The notes below the pieces were generated by a model that searched no databases, was not told the origin of the DNA, and saw only the letters and a program-made list of their open reading frames with translations. Of a stretch of 64,000 bases of DNA, positions 35,466 through 46,882 are shown piece by piece (the stretch's first letter is position 1; each line of letters begins with the position of its first letter). The translations under genes were made by a program, and so were the position numbers. The stretch spans positions 721,231-785,230 of the forward strand of contig NZ_JAMQPR010000001.1 in assembly GCF_026151345.1 (NCBI RefSeq), in the 5' to 3' direction. Source of the stretch: Leptospira paudalimensis (GTDB taxonomy: Bacteria > Spirochaetota > Leptospiria > Leptospirales > Leptospiraceae).

Positions 35466-37226
35466 ATGAAAGCTAGTTCCTATTTAATTCCAACTGCCAA
35501 AGAAGACCCGCAAGATGCAGTGGTCGCTTCTCATAAATTGATGATGCGAGCAGGCCTCATTCGTAAGTCTGCAGCAGGCCTGTATTCCTATTTACCACTT
35601 GGTTTACGTGTACTTCGTAAAATCGAAGGCATCGTGAGAAAAGAAATGGACGGGGCAGGAGCTTTGGAATTCCAACTTCCCATCTTAACTCCGAGTGAAA
35701 TTTGGAAAGAATCAGGTCGTTGGGACAAAATGGGAAAAGAGATGTTTCGTTTGAAAGACCGCCATGACAACGAAAGTTGCCTTGGGCCCACACACGAAGA
35801 ATCGTTTTGTGTGCTTGTAAAACCAATGGTTCGTTCTTACAAAGACCTTCCGATCAATGTCTACCAAATCCATACAAAATTCCGGGATGAAATCCGCCCA
35901 AGGTTTGGTGTGATTCGTTCTCGTGAGTTTACCATGAAGGATGCGTACTCGTTTCATTTAGATGATGAATCGTTGGACAAAACTTACCAAAGGATGCGTA
36001 AAACCTATCGTAGGATTTTTGCAGGCATGGGACTTTCGACCATTCCTGTGCAGGCAGACTCAGGGAATATGGGTGGTTCCGCTTCGGAAGAATTTATGGT
36101 CGTGTCACCGATTGGTGAAGAGACACTCACAATTTGTCCTTCTTGCCACTATTCAGGAAACATTGAAAAAACTCCTGTGATTGCTAAAAAAAATACAACC
36201 AAACAAGCATTTGATGGTAAAGGGAAACTTTCTACTCCAGCAAAAAAATCCATCACAGAAGTTGCAGAGTTTTTAAACACAAAAGAAGAGAATCTTTTGA
36301 AAGCAGTGGCACTCGTTGCCGATGGACAGAATGTCCTCGTCTTCTTGGAAGGAGATCGTGAGCTAAACGAAAATAAATTAAAAAACCACTTGGGTTGTAA
36401 TGAACTAAGACCAATGGGACCAGCCGAAATGGAAAAGCTAGGCCTTGTTCCAGGTTTTATCGGACCAGGGTTTCCAAAATCCGATTCACTTAAAATTTAC
36501 ATTGATGCCTTAATCGATTGGAATTTTGCCTATATTGCTGGTGCAAATGAAATTGATCACCACATAGCGGGTGTTCAGCTCTCTTCTTTTTTCAAAGAAG
36601 AGGAAGTGACAAAGATCGATGTTTCTCAAGCCAAAGTGGGTGACCCTTGTCCCTCTTGTGGAACTGGATTAACCGCAGAGAAGGGGATCGAAGTGGGTCA
36701 CATCTTCAAATTAGGCCAAAAGTATTCCAAAGCGTTTGACATCACGGTTCTCAATGACAAAGGGAAAGCCACCACCACAACCATGGGTTGTTATGGAATT
36801 GGTGTGAACCGTTGTATGGCAACTGTCATCGAACAATGTAATGATGACAAAGGAATTTTTTGGCCAGTCTCCATCGCACCGTTTACAGTTTGTTTGGTGA
36901 GTATAGCCAAAAATCCGGATGATATCGCAAAAATTGAGTCCATCTACAAGGCACTTGTTGTCGCCGGGATTGAAGTGTTGTGGGATGACCGTGACCTTGG
37001 ACCTGGATTCAAATTTAAAGATTCTGAACTCATCGGATTCCCTATTCGAATCACATTAGGAAAAGGGTTTTTGGAAAAAAATGAGATCACCATTCTTGAT
37101 CGTAAGTCCATGGCGGAAGAGACCATTCCCTTCACAACAAACGAAGATCTCGTCAAGAACCTACAGAAAAAAATCGCAAACCTTGAAGAAGCCATCGAAA
37201 AGGATGTCTCTCTTGCGGGAACATGA
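35466..37226 (+). CDS. proS: prolyl-tRNA synthetase (bacterial type)
   Basis: 586 residues, the bacterial ProS length including the editing (YbaK-like) insertion between motifs 2 and 3 (about residues 230-390, VAEFLNTKEENLLKAVALV, HIAGVQL). Class II motifs: LPLGLRVLRKIEGIVRKEMD (1), TKFRDEIRPRFGVIRSREFTMKDAYSF (2) and GCYGIGVNRCMATVIEQ (3). The C-terminal anticodon-binding domain contains LWDDRDLGPGFKFKDSELIG. It charges tRNA-Pro and hydrolyses mischarged Ala-tRNA-Pro. Last gene of the large conserved cluster; a GC-rich structured region follows. Confidence 0.96.
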   Translation: MKASSYLIPTAKEDPQDAVVASHKLMMRAGLIRKSAAGLYSYLPLGLRVLRKIEGIVRKEMDGAGALEFQLPILTPSEIWKESGRWDKMGKEMFRLKDRHDNESCLGPTHEESFCVLVKPMVRSYKDLPINVYQIHTKFRDEIRPRFGVIRSREFTMKDAYSFHLDDESLDKTYQRMRKTYRRIFAGMGLSTIPVQADSGNMGGSASEEFMVVSPIGEETLTICPSCHYSGNIEKTPVIAKKNTTKQAFDGKGKLSTPAKKSITEVAEFLNTKEENLLKAVALVADGQNVLVFLEGDRELNENKLKNHLGCNELRPMGPAEMEKLGLVPGFIGPGFPKSDSLKIYIDALIDWNFAYIAGANEIDHHIAGVQLSSFFKEEEVTKIDVSQAKVGDPCPSCGTGLTAEKGIEVGHIFKLGQKYSKAFDITVLNDKGKATTTTMGCYGIGVNRCMATVIEQCNDDKGIFWPVSIAPFTVCLVSIAKNPDDIAKIESIYKALVVAGIEVLWDDRDLGPGFKFKDSELIGFPIRITLGKGFLEKNEITILDRKSMAEETIPFTTNEDLVKNLQKKIANLEEAIEKDVSLAGT

Positions 37227-37302
37227 ACATTTCCCAAGAATTTTTTAAGGAATTAGGAATTTTATCGATCAAAAGCGGCTTTTGTGATAAACAGAGGCCA
37301 TT

Positions 37303-37376
37303 GGGTGGCGGGTGGATAACCCCACCCAGTTCGATACGGGCGGGGATCTCTACCAAAAAATCCCCCTCCTCCCCCA
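37303..37376. repeat. GC-rich structured element between proS and trpB
   Basis: In an AT-rich genome this 75-base stretch stands out. GGGTGG (37310-37315) pairs with CCACCC (37322-37327) around a six-base loop, and GGGGAT (37342-37347) pairs with ATCCCC (37360-37365) around twelve bases; a pyrimidine tract CCTCCTCCCCC follows. No gene fits. It could be the end of the proS transcript, a trp leader, or an intergenic repeat. No tandem Trp codons or leader peptide was seen, so classical attenuation is unlikely. Confidence 0.45.
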
Positions 37377-37421
37377 AAAGAAGCAGTTTTCATATTCACC
37401 TAGGCATCTATCTTAGGATAT

Positions 37422-38612
37422 ATGGGCAAAAACCAACCTGGATATTTTGGAGAATTTGGCGGTCGATACGCACCAGAAATTCTAACAGAAGCTCTTGAAG
37501 AGCTTGAATCCACCTATCACAAGTTAAAGAAAAGTAAAAAATTCAAAAAAGAATTGGAGTTTTACTTAAGTAATTATGTCGGAAGACCTAGTCCTTTAAC
37601 TTTTGCAGAACGTCTCACCAAACATTGGGGAGGTGCACGTATCTGGTTAAAAAGAGAAGATCTTAATCATACTGGTGCTCATAAAATTAATAATGCCATC
37701 GGACAAGCGTTAATTGCAAAATTCATGGGCAAAAAACGAATCATAGCAGAAACTGGTGCAGGCCAACATGGCCTTGCTACAGCTACAGTTGGTGCTATGT
37801 TTGGTATGGAAACTGTTGTGTATATGGGAGCAGTTGATGTCGAAAGACAAAACCTGAATGCCAAAAAAATTGAGATGTTAGGTGCTAAAATATTACCAGT
37901 GACTGCTGGGGAAGCCACTCTCAAAGAAGCAACAAGTGAAGCCATGCGTGATTGGGCTCTAAATGTTTCAACAACTCATTATATTGTTGGATCTGCCATC
38001 GGACCTCATCCATTCCCAACAATCGTACGTGATTTACAAGCTGTGATTGGGAAAGAAGCAAGGTCTCAGTTTAAAAAACAAAACCATAAACTCCCTCATG
38101 CAATCGTTGCCTGTGTGGGAGGTGGATCAAATGCGATTGGGATGTTCACAGCATTTTTAAAGGACAAACATGTTGCCATTTATGGTGCAGAAGCAGGTGG
38201 CCTTGGTCCAAAACCTGGTGAACATTCTGCCACTTTAACTTATGGTAAAACTGGGTTTTTGCATGGAACAAAAACTCTCATCATCCAAGATGAAGCTGGT
38301 CAAATTGTACCTGCACATTCTGTTTCCGCCGGTTTAGACTATCCTGGTGTTGGTCCAGAACATGCTTTTTTGTCTCAATCGAAACGAGTAGATTATCGAA
38401 TGGTTACAGACGAACAAGCGCTAGATTGCTTTTTAGAGGTGACAAGGATTGAAGGAATCATTCCCGCTCTCGAAACAGCACATGCGTTCCATGTAGCAAG
38501 GGATGTTGCCAAAGATTTAGGGAAAAAGAAAGATCTGATCATTTGTTTATCTGGTCGTGGTGATAAAGATGTTACGGAAGTACTACGTTTGTTAGGTGAA
38601 AAGAGTAAATGA
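37422..38612 (+). CDS. trpB: tryptophan synthase beta subunit
   Basis: 396 residues, standard length. GYFGEFGGRYAPEIL at the N-terminus, LKREDLNHTGAHKINNA with the PLP lysine (Lys88), AETGAGQHGLATAT, the phosphate-binding CVGGGSNAIGMF and the C-terminal LSGRGDKDV are all intact. It condenses indole with serine. ATG at 37422; the frame is open upstream through the GC-rich element but that part has no TrpB similarity. The stop overlaps the trpA ATG by four bases. The rest of the trp pathway is not in the window. Confidence 0.97.
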   Translation: MGKNQPGYFGEFGGRYAPEILTEALEELESTYHKLKKSKKFKKELEFYLSNYVGRPSPLTFAERLTKHWGGARIWLKREDLNHTGAHKINNAIGQALIAKFMGKKRIIAETGAGQHGLATATVGAMFGMETVVYMGAVDVERQNLNAKKIEMLGAKILPVTAGEATLKEATSEAMRDWALNVSTTHYIVGSAIGPHPFPTIVRDLQAVIGKEARSQFKKQNHKLPHAIVACVGGGSNAIGMFTAFLKDKHVAIYGAEAGGLGPKPGEHSATLTYGKTGFLHGTKTLIIQDEAGQIVPAHSVSAGLDYPGVGPEHAFLSQSKRVDYRMVTDEQALDCFLEVTRIEGIIPALETAHAFHVARDVAKDLGKKKDLIICLSGRGDKDVTEVLRLLGEKSK

Positions 38613-39409
38613 GTAAAATAAAAGATCTTTTTGAAAGTGGAAAAATTAAATCTGCGTTTATTCCTTACTTTACGCTTGGAGACCCAAATTATAATGATTC
38701 CATCGAATTTGGAAAAACGATTTTAGACAATGGTGCTGATATCTTAGAATTAGGGATTCCGTTTTCTGATCCAGTCGCAGATGGTCCTGTGATCCAAAGA
38801 GCAGTCGCAAGATCTTTGAAAAATAAATTTTCTTTTTCTGAAATCTTTCGAGTGACGAAAGAAATTCACTTACACAAAAAAGATGTACCACTTGTTTACC
38901 TAACTTACTTCAATCCAATCTTTCACTGCGGGATTGAAGATTTTCTAAACCAAGCAAAAGATTCTGGGGTAGTCGGCCTTGTGATCCCTGATTTACCGTT
39001 TGATACCAAAGAAAGTGAAGTTTTATTCCAAGAACTAAGAAAAAGAGATATGGATCTCATCCATTTGGTCACACCAGCTTCGACTAAAAAACGAATTGAA
39101 GCATTGAAAAAAACCTCTACAGGTTTTATTTACTATGTTACATCCTTCGGTGTGACTGGCGAACGCCGCGAGTTCTCTGTTGATTTGAAAGAAAGGATTC
39201 GGTTTCTGAAAGAAACCATCCAATTGCCAATTTGTGCAGGGTTTGGTATTTCCACGCCAGACCAAGCAGGGCAAATTTCTGGCTATGCGGATGGAATCAT
39301 CATCGGATCTGCCATCCAAAGGATCATTGAAGAAAATGGACATGAATTTCCCAAAGCAAAACAAGCTTTGGCAGACTACATAGCCAAGATCCGGGTTGCC
39401 ATTCCCTAA
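38609..39409 (+). CDS. trpA: tryptophan synthase alpha subunit
   Basis: 266 residues. The catalytic glutamate is in ILELGIPFSDPVADGPVIQ (Glu47, with Asp58 following), PLVYLTYFNPI and the phosphate loop GFGIS and GIIIGSAI are typical of the alpha-subunit TIM barrel. It cleaves indole-3-glycerol phosphate and channels indole to TrpB. Coupled to trpB by an ATGA overlap. A hairpin follows its stop. Confidence 0.96.
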   Translation: MSKIKDLFESGKIKSAFIPYFTLGDPNYNDSIEFGKTILDNGADILELGIPFSDPVADGPVIQRAVARSLKNKFSFSEIFRVTKEIHLHKKDVPLVYLTYFNPIFHCGIEDFLNQAKDSGVVGLVIPDLPFDTKESEVLFQELRKRDMDLIHLVTPASTKKRIEALKKTSTGFIYYVTSFGVTGERREFSVDLKERIRFLKETIQLPICAGFGISTPDQAGQISGYADGIIIGSAIQRIIEENGHEFPKAKQALADYIAKIRVAIP

Positions 39410-39425
39410 ATTTTTTTCCCAAATC

Positions 39426-39443
39426 ACTCAAAAACATTTGAGT
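39426..39443 (+). terminator. hairpin after trpA
   Basis: ACTCAAA pairs with TTTGAGT around an AACA loop (7-bp stem), followed by CTCTTTAAA. It is 16 bases after the trpA stop and before the adenylate cyclase start at 39500, a fitting place to end the trpBA message. The T-run is short. Confidence 0.5.
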
Positions 39444-39499
39444 CTCTTTAAAAAATCCGAGAAAATGGTCGGAAATTCCTAAACGAATAAAGAGGCTCT

Positions 39500-41827
<2,328 letters not shown>

Positions 41828-41834
41828 AGTTTCA

Positions 41835-43724
41835 ATGCCATCGTACCCATATCTCGACAAAATCAATTTCCCAGAAGACCTTAGAAACCTAAAGGAAACA
41901 GACCTCCCTGCCGTCTGCCATGACGTCAGGGAATACATCATCGACACCCTCTCGGACGTGGGAGGGCATTTTGCTAGTAACCTCGGGGTAGTGGAACTCA
42001 CAGTCGCTCTCCACTACGTCTTCCAAACCCCCAAAGACAAAATCATCTGGGATGTTGGCCACCAAACTTACCCTCATAAAATCCTGACTGGACGAAAAAA
42101 AGAACTGCCTACTGTCCGCAAATGGTTAGGTCTCTCTGGATTTCCGAAACGTGAAGAATCCGAATACGATTTATACAACACTGGACATGCAGGTACATCC
42201 ATTTCCCAAGCCTTAGGAGAAGCATGTGCACGTGATCTCATGGGTGAGAATTACAAAGTTGCCGCAGTCATCGGTGATGCATCAATTGCAACAGGTATGG
42301 CACTCGAAGCCATGAACCATGGTGGTCATATCAAACCGAATATGCTTGTCATCCTAAATGACAATTATATGTCCATTTCCAAAAATGTTGGTTCTATTTC
42401 CAATTATCTCAATCGTATCATATCGTCTCAGGTTTATAATAAGGGCAAAACTGCATTTTATGGTTTTTTAAAATGGATCCCTTTGATTGGTCCAGCCTTA
42501 CAAGCATTAGCCCATAATATGGAAACATCGTTTAAACATTTTATGATGCGTCCAGGTGGACTTTTTGAAGACCTTGGGTTCACTTACTTTGGTCCCATCG
42601 ATGGTCATGATGTGAACCGAGTGGTTCAAATGTTACAAAACCTATCCAAAATCCAAGGGCCAATCCTTCTCCATGTTCTCACACAAAAAGGAAAAGGATA
42701 CAAACCTGCTGAAGCCGATCCGATCAAATACCATGGTGTGACACCATTTAACAAAGAGTCTGGTAAAATGGCATCTGCAGATGCCAATAAAATTGGACTC
42801 TCCAAAATCGTAGGAAAAACTCTCATTGATTTAACAAACAAGGACAAACGGATTGCAGTGATTACACCTGCAATGATCGAAGGTTCCGGGTTACGTGATT
42901 ATCAGGAAACCTATCCCAACCATACTTTTGACGTAGGTATCGCCGAACAACACTCAGTCGCCTTCGCGGGAGCGATGACAAACGGTGGTGCGATTCCTTT
43001 TATGTGCATTTATTCTACGTTTTTAACGAGAGCGATGGACCAATTGGTGGAAGATGTATCACTTATGAACTTACCTGTCCGTTTTGTCATCGATCGTGCT
43101 GGTATCGTAGGACCTGACGGCGAAACCCACCAAGGTTTGTCTGACTTAGGTTACTTAGCTGGGCTTCCTAATATGGACATCATGGTTCCAAGTTCAGCAC
43201 AGGACATCATAGATAGCCTTCATTTTATGAAAGATTATACGGAACATCCAATTGCGATTCGTTTCCCTAAAGACAATGGCGACTTACGTGAGTTAAAGTT
43301 TGAGTCACCAAACCAAGTCAACAAAGGGAAAGCAAGGCTTGTATCTGAAGGTAAAGATTTGCTTATATTATCTCTTGGATTTATGTTACCCATTGCCAAA
43401 CAAGTAGCAGAGATCCTTAAATCAAAAGGGATCACAACTACAGTTGTCGATCTTTTTTGGTTACGCCCTTATGACTCGGACTTGGTCCACAAATGCATCG
43501 AATCGACCAAACAATTTGTAATTTTGGACGAAAGTTACCTCCACGCGGGCGCATCTGGTTATCTTTTGAACGAAATTCCAAATCATCTTATTGGTAAGTT
43601 CTTGAAAACATTTGCCCTTCCTTTGGAACCAATCCACCACGGGGAAAGAAACCAAATTTTAAAGCATTACCGATTGACTGCGTCTCAAATTGCTGATGAT
43701 TTATTGCAAAGTTTGCAAAAATAA
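41835..43724 (+). CDS. dxs: 1-deoxy-D-xylulose-5-phosphate synthase
   Basis: 629 residues, normal length. SDVGGHFASNLGVVELTVALHYVF and KIIWDVGHQTYPHKILTGR mark the N-terminus; the thiamine diphosphate site is VIGDASIATGMALEAMNH...LNDNYMSIS (GDA in place of GDG); DVGIAEQHSVAFAGAM carries the catalytic glutamate; the C-terminal transketolase domain follows. It condenses pyruvate with glyceraldehyde-3-phosphate for the MEP pathway and thiamine or pyridoxal synthesis. Immediately downstream of the cyclase, so cotranscription is likely. Confidence 0.96.
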   Translation: MPSYPYLDKINFPEDLRNLKETDLPAVCHDVREYIIDTLSDVGGHFASNLGVVELTVALHYVFQTPKDKIIWDVGHQTYPHKILTGRKKELPTVRKWLGLSGFPKREESEYDLYNTGHAGTSISQALGEACARDLMGENYKVAAVIGDASIATGMALEAMNHGGHIKPNMLVILNDNYMSISKNVGSISNYLNRIISSQVYNKGKTAFYGFLKWIPLIGPALQALAHNMETSFKHFMMRPGGLFEDLGFTYFGPIDGHDVNRVVQMLQNLSKIQGPILLHVLTQKGKGYKPAEADPIKYHGVTPFNKESGKMASADANKIGLSKIVGKTLIDLTNKDKRIAVITPAMIEGSGLRDYQETYPNHTFDVGIAEQHSVAFAGAMTNGGAIPFMCIYSTFLTRAMDQLVEDVSLMNLPVRFVIDRAGIVGPDGETHQGLSDLGYLAGLPNMDIMVPSSAQDIIDSLHFMKDYTEHPIAIRFPKDNGDLRELKFESPNQVNKGKARLVSEGKDLLILSLGFMLPIAKQVAEILKSKGITTTVVDLFWLRPYDSDLVHKCIESTKQFVILDESYLHAGASGYLLNEIPNHLIGKFLKTFALPLEPIHHGERNQILKHYRLTASQIADDLLQSLQK

Positions 43725-43776
43725 AAAATAAGTTTTCAAGGAGATTTTTAAGGTTTCCGAGAATGAAAGAAAACAG

Positions 43777-44274
43777 GTGAGGATCTCTTTGTCTTCAAGT
43801 TCTTTCCAACTTTCTTTAGATTTAGCAAAAGACCATTTTAAAATCGGTGATTTAGACCGTGCCGAATTCCACCTTCGTTCCAGTTTAGAATTGGAAGAAT
43901 CAGAGGAAGCCTATTTTTACTTGGGACTTGTCCAAAACGCTCTTGGATCCTGGAGTGATGCATTGGCTTCTTATTACAAAGCCGTGAGTTTGGACCATGA
44001 ATATGGAAATCCATGCAATGAAATCGGTGTTTTACTCCTACGTATGGGTAATGACAAAGAAGCCGTGTATTGGTTAAAAAAATCAGTACGATGTGAACGA
44101 AACGATGCACCTCACATTTCCTATTTTAACCTTGCAACTTTGTATAAACTTTGGAACCGTCCAGAAAGATCCTTACAGTACTTACACAAAGCTCTTTCCT
44201 TAAAAAAAGATTTTTTAGAAGCAAATGAACTTTGGCGTGAATTAAAAGCGGACGAAGAAGCTCCTTCCAATTAA
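43777..44274 (+). CDS. small TPR protein
   Basis: 165 residues from a GTG (no ATG fits this frame). Three to four tetratricopeptide repeats are visible: FKIGDLDRAEFHLRSSLELEESEEAYFYLGLVQNALGSWSDALASYYKAVSLD, GVLLLRMGNDKEAVYWLKKSV and LATLYKLWNRPERSLQYLHKALSL. No signal peptide; cytoplasmic protein-protein scaffold. Starts 52 bases after dxs. Its last four bases overlap the end of the convergent gene. Confidence 0.75.
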   Translation: MRISLSSSSFQLSLDLAKDHFKIGDLDRAEFHLRSSLELEESEEAYFYLGLVQNALGSWSDALASYYKAVSLDHEYGNPCNEIGVLLLRMGNDKEAVYWLKKSVRCERNDAPHISYFNLATLYKLWNRPERSLQYLHKALSLKKDFLEANELWRELKADEEAPSN

Positions 44275-44786
44275 CTGTAGTCAGTGGGGAGGGGAACCGT
44301 TACCTCTCCCTCATACATTGGAATTTGCATTTTAACCCCTTTCCAATCCAAATAGGTCAAACCATCTTCCTCTATTAACAAATCAGACAATTCTTTGGCG
44401 GCATTCCAAGTGAAACGGTATTTGATCCTTTCTTCATTGGACCTGAGTCCCAAAATTCCACCGTCCTTAGTTTCATAAATTTCAAACTCACCAAAGAGAT
44501 AACTCCGTCCATCATCGGTGATAAAGGAGATTTCCCCTTCTGTCACTTCCACGTGTAATACATGGCAAGGGAAACCATCAATTTTAATGTACCCATGTTC
44601 TGAAAGTTCACCAAAGGTATTTTCAATGTAGACACCTTTTTCATTTCCATGCAGGTTATTGCGAAAGTAGGTAAGGATTTCTTCTTTATCAATTGGGTTT
44701 CCGCGAAAAATCCATTCGTCGGCTGGTGAGATATAGATTTCAGAATCAAATTTTCTTGGCATATGATTATCGATACCGAAAGGCAT
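44271..44786 (-). CDS. DUF1285-like protein
   Basis: About 171 residues from the ATG at 44786; an ATG at 44762 is possible, and the frame continues further upstream. Residues ~15-110 resemble DUF1285: IYISPADEWIFRGNPIDKEEILTYFRNN, then a short beta region with GVYIENTFGE and GYIKIDGFPC. The C-terminal part has no match I know. No signal peptide or membrane helix. Its start overlaps the end of the upstream lipoprotein gene by about 20 bases, so the two are probably one transcript. Function unknown. Confidence 0.6.
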   Translation of the reverse strand: MPFGIDNHMPRKFDSEIYISPADEWIFRGNPIDKEEILTYFRNNLHGNEKGVYIENTFGELSEHGYIKIDGFPCHVLHVEVTEGEISFITDDGRSYLFGEFEIYETKDGGILGLRSNEERIKYRFTWNAAKELSDLLIEEDGLTYLDWKGVKMQIPMYEGEVTVPLPTDYS

Positions 44787-45171
44787 ATCCTTTCCAGTAT
44801 GGTAAGTTAGATTGTTGGAGGTAGGAGTGTGTCGTCCTTCCTTTTTGGTCCATCGTTTGTACGGAAAGTGTATCAATTGAGGTTTGGTTCTTTTCTGTCA
44901 TCCACACACCATCAATTTTTCTCGCATACATATCTTTTTTAAGCCTAGGTTCATATTCTTCCCAAGTTAAATCTTCTGTATTGCGAATGATGACCTCTCC
45001 CACGATTTTAAAGAGTTTTTTGGGCCTTTCTCTTAGGATTTCCACATCTTGCCAGGAAGATACCTTATAACGATGATCATTTGGACGAAAATCAGGTTCT
45101 GGGATAAAATCCACGGAAGAACATCCAAAAAACACGACTAGGAATAGGATTGGGTAAAAATTGAACCGCAT
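44767..45171 (-). CDS. small hypothetical lipoprotein
   Basis: About 134 residues from the ATG at 45171, chosen because a lipoprotein signal (MRFNFYPILFLVVFFGCSS) begins exactly there; the frame is open 19 codons upstream. The lipobox is FFGC. The mature domain contains KLFKIVGEVIIRNTEDLTWEEYEPRLKKDMYARKIDGVWMTEK, which looks like a small alpha/beta 'heavy-metal-binding' style periplasmic fold, but I cannot name the family. Divergent from the 45255 gene. Confidence 0.65.
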   Translation of the reverse strand: MRFNFYPILFLVVFFGCSSVDFIPEPDFRPNDHRYKVSSWQDVEILRERPKKLFKIVGEVIIRNTEDLTWEEYEPRLKKDMYARKIDGVWMTEKNQTSIDTLSVQTMDQKGRTTHSYLQQSNLPYWKGYAFRYR

Positions 45172-45254
45172 TTTATACCTTAGACAAAAATATGCTATAC
45201 ATTGGTAGAATTGCCATAGGATAAGCAATACAAAGATTTAGGCACCAAGCTTTC

Positions 45255-45941
45255 ATGGAAGAAACAGACATCGGGAAACGCAAACGGGAAAACGTACTCA
45301 AAATTGGTTACTCTACCTTAGATGAAATTGAGGAAAAAGTAAAGGCCTTTCGAGTTATGAACCAAAATGCCGTGAAAAAGCGGTATCTCATCACCCGAGA
45401 CCCCATTTTAGACCCACAGGGAAAGGTGTTACTCGCTAAGGCACAGGAAATTGATGTTTCCGCAGCCAAACTGCTCAGAAGGCACTTCAAAGGTGCTGAT
45501 ATGTTCAAAGTGTTCCAACCAGATGAGGGACTTGTGATCATTTCTGATATGTCTACCATGGAAGGAGTTTCCTTTTCTATGGACATTGTTACCCAAATCA
45601 TGAACTTGGGTGGCGGTGCTTATGAAGGTTTTATTGACCGAGTGGATAGTTTTGAAGACTTCATTGGCCTTCTCAAAAAAAACCTATTCCCTCGTATGAT
45701 CATCGTTGGGTATTTGCCAAAAGAAAAAATCCAAACCGAAATCATCAACTTTGTGAAAGTAAAACGTTTGGACAATTACCTTCGAGCCTTGGAACTTACC
45801 CATTCCGTTTTCAAACCAACCGCTTATTTTCCCAAAATCAAACAAGTGAACATCTCACAAGAAGACCCAAAATCATGGGGAAGATTTGTGGTAGAGATCG
45901 TCCGCGAATACACAAGACCATATTTTGTCGAAGAAGTCTAA
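45255..45941 (+). CDS. hypothetical cytoplasmic protein with HD-GYP-style N-terminal module
   Basis: 228 residues, no signal or membrane helix. Residues ~40-80 ([35 protein letters not shown]) resemble the short 'release-the-brake' beta-turn module found before many HD-GYP domains, but no HD-GYP follows. The C-terminal half is alpha/beta with [22 protein letters not shown] and [27 protein letters not shown] do not recognise a family with certainty. Its stop directly abuts the stop of the convergent oxidoreductase gene. Confidence 0.6.
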   Translation: MEETDIGKRKRENVLKIGYSTLDEIEEKVKAFRVMNQNAVKKRYLITRDPILDPQGKVLLAKAQEIDVSAAKLLRRHFKGADMFKVFQPDEGLVIISDMSTMEGVSFSMDIVTQIMNLGGGAYEGFIDRVDSFEDFIGLLKKNLFPRMIIVGYLPKEKIQTEIINFVKVKRLDNYLRALELTHSVFKPTAYFPKIKQVNISQEDPKSWGRFVVEIVREYTRPYFVEEV

Positions 45942-46856
45942 TTAAGACAAAATCATAGCACGATTTAACATGGCACCTGCAATGTTTCCTGAATGGACAG
46001 CATGTGCCACTGATCGGAATATAGACGCCATATCACCAACTGCATAAACTCCCGGAACATTCGTTTCATAAAAATTGGAAACTTCCAAGTGGCCACTTGG
46101 TAACATTTTGCAACCTAAGGATTCTGGTAATGAAGAATGTTGTACCATTTGGACACGTGCATAAAGAGCATCGATAGGAATTTCCTTACCTGATACAAAC
46201 TGAATCGATGTTAATTGGCCTTCCTTATGGATCAGTGTTTTGACCTTTTCTGTAATGAAACTGATTCCTTCTTTTTCTAGTTTGATTTCTTCTTCCTTCG
46301 AAAATTGAATCGGACCATTAGTATAAACTGTTAATTCTTTAGTCCAATGTTTTAGAAATTTAGAATGTTCGAATACTCCGTTTTCATTCATCCATAACCC
46401 TGTTGTTTTACCTACAAATTCATATCCATGACAATAAGGACAATGAAGAATTGATTTGCCCCAAGATTCTGCAAAACCAGGTATCTCGGGTAATACATCT
46501 TTGAGTCCAGTGGCAAAAATTATTTTTTCTGTATGGATCTCTGGAATCCCGTCACCTTTTATTAAAAATCCTTTTTCCGATTTTCCAATAGATTGCACTT
46601 CACCAAATATAGAATGGAAATTGGGATACTTCGATAAGTCGAGAATGGTTTTTTCGCGTATTAACTTTGGATTTCTTCCATCATGAGTGATGAAGTTATG
46701 CGAAGCAGGTGTATTTTGGTTACAAGGTTTCCCAGAGTCAATGACCACTATATTTCTTAAGGAGCGGACAAGGGATAGAGCAGCTGAGAGTCCAGAAAAA
46801 CTCCCCCCGATAATGGCTATGCCAAAGGTTTGAATGGATTCCATAAACGCAATCAT
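45942..46856 (-). CDS. thioredoxin-reductase-like FAD/NAD(P) oxidoreductase
   Basis: 304 residues (an ATG four codons later is equally possible). FAD site GIAIIGGSFSGLSAALSL at the N-terminus, redox-active HCPYCHGYE near residue 140, and the C-terminal NVPGVYAVGDMAS that binds FAD. This order is that of the TrxB fold, but the active site is CPYC rather than CAxC and the protein belongs to the branch of single-gene thioredoxin-reductase-like enzymes whose partner is often unknown. A weak or altered NAD(P) motif lies between. Reduces a disulfide or small electrophile. Convergent with the 45255 gene. Confidence 0.82.
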   Translation of the reverse strand: MIAFMESIQTFGIAIIGGSFSGLSAALSLVRSLRNIVVIDSGKPCNQNTPASHNFITHDGRNPKLIREKTILDLSKYPNFHSIFGEVQSIGKSEKGFLIKGDGIPEIHTEKIIFATGLKDVLPEIPGFAESWGKSILHCPYCHGYEFVGKTTGLWMNENGVFEHSKFLKHWTKELTVYTNGPIQFSKEEEIKLEKEGISFITEKVKTLIHKEGQLTSIQFVSGKEIPIDALYARVQMVQHSSLPESLGCKMLPSGHLEVSNFYETNVPGVYAVGDMASIFRSVAHAVHSGNIAGAMLNRAMILS

Positions 46857-46882
46857 GTTGCATTTATGGAATCTGGCAAGGA

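Noticed and set aside
37223..37421. Coding extension of trpB through the GC-rich element, or a trp attenuator
   Set aside because: The extension has no TrpB similarity, and no leader peptide with tandem Trp codons or antiterminator pair is seen.
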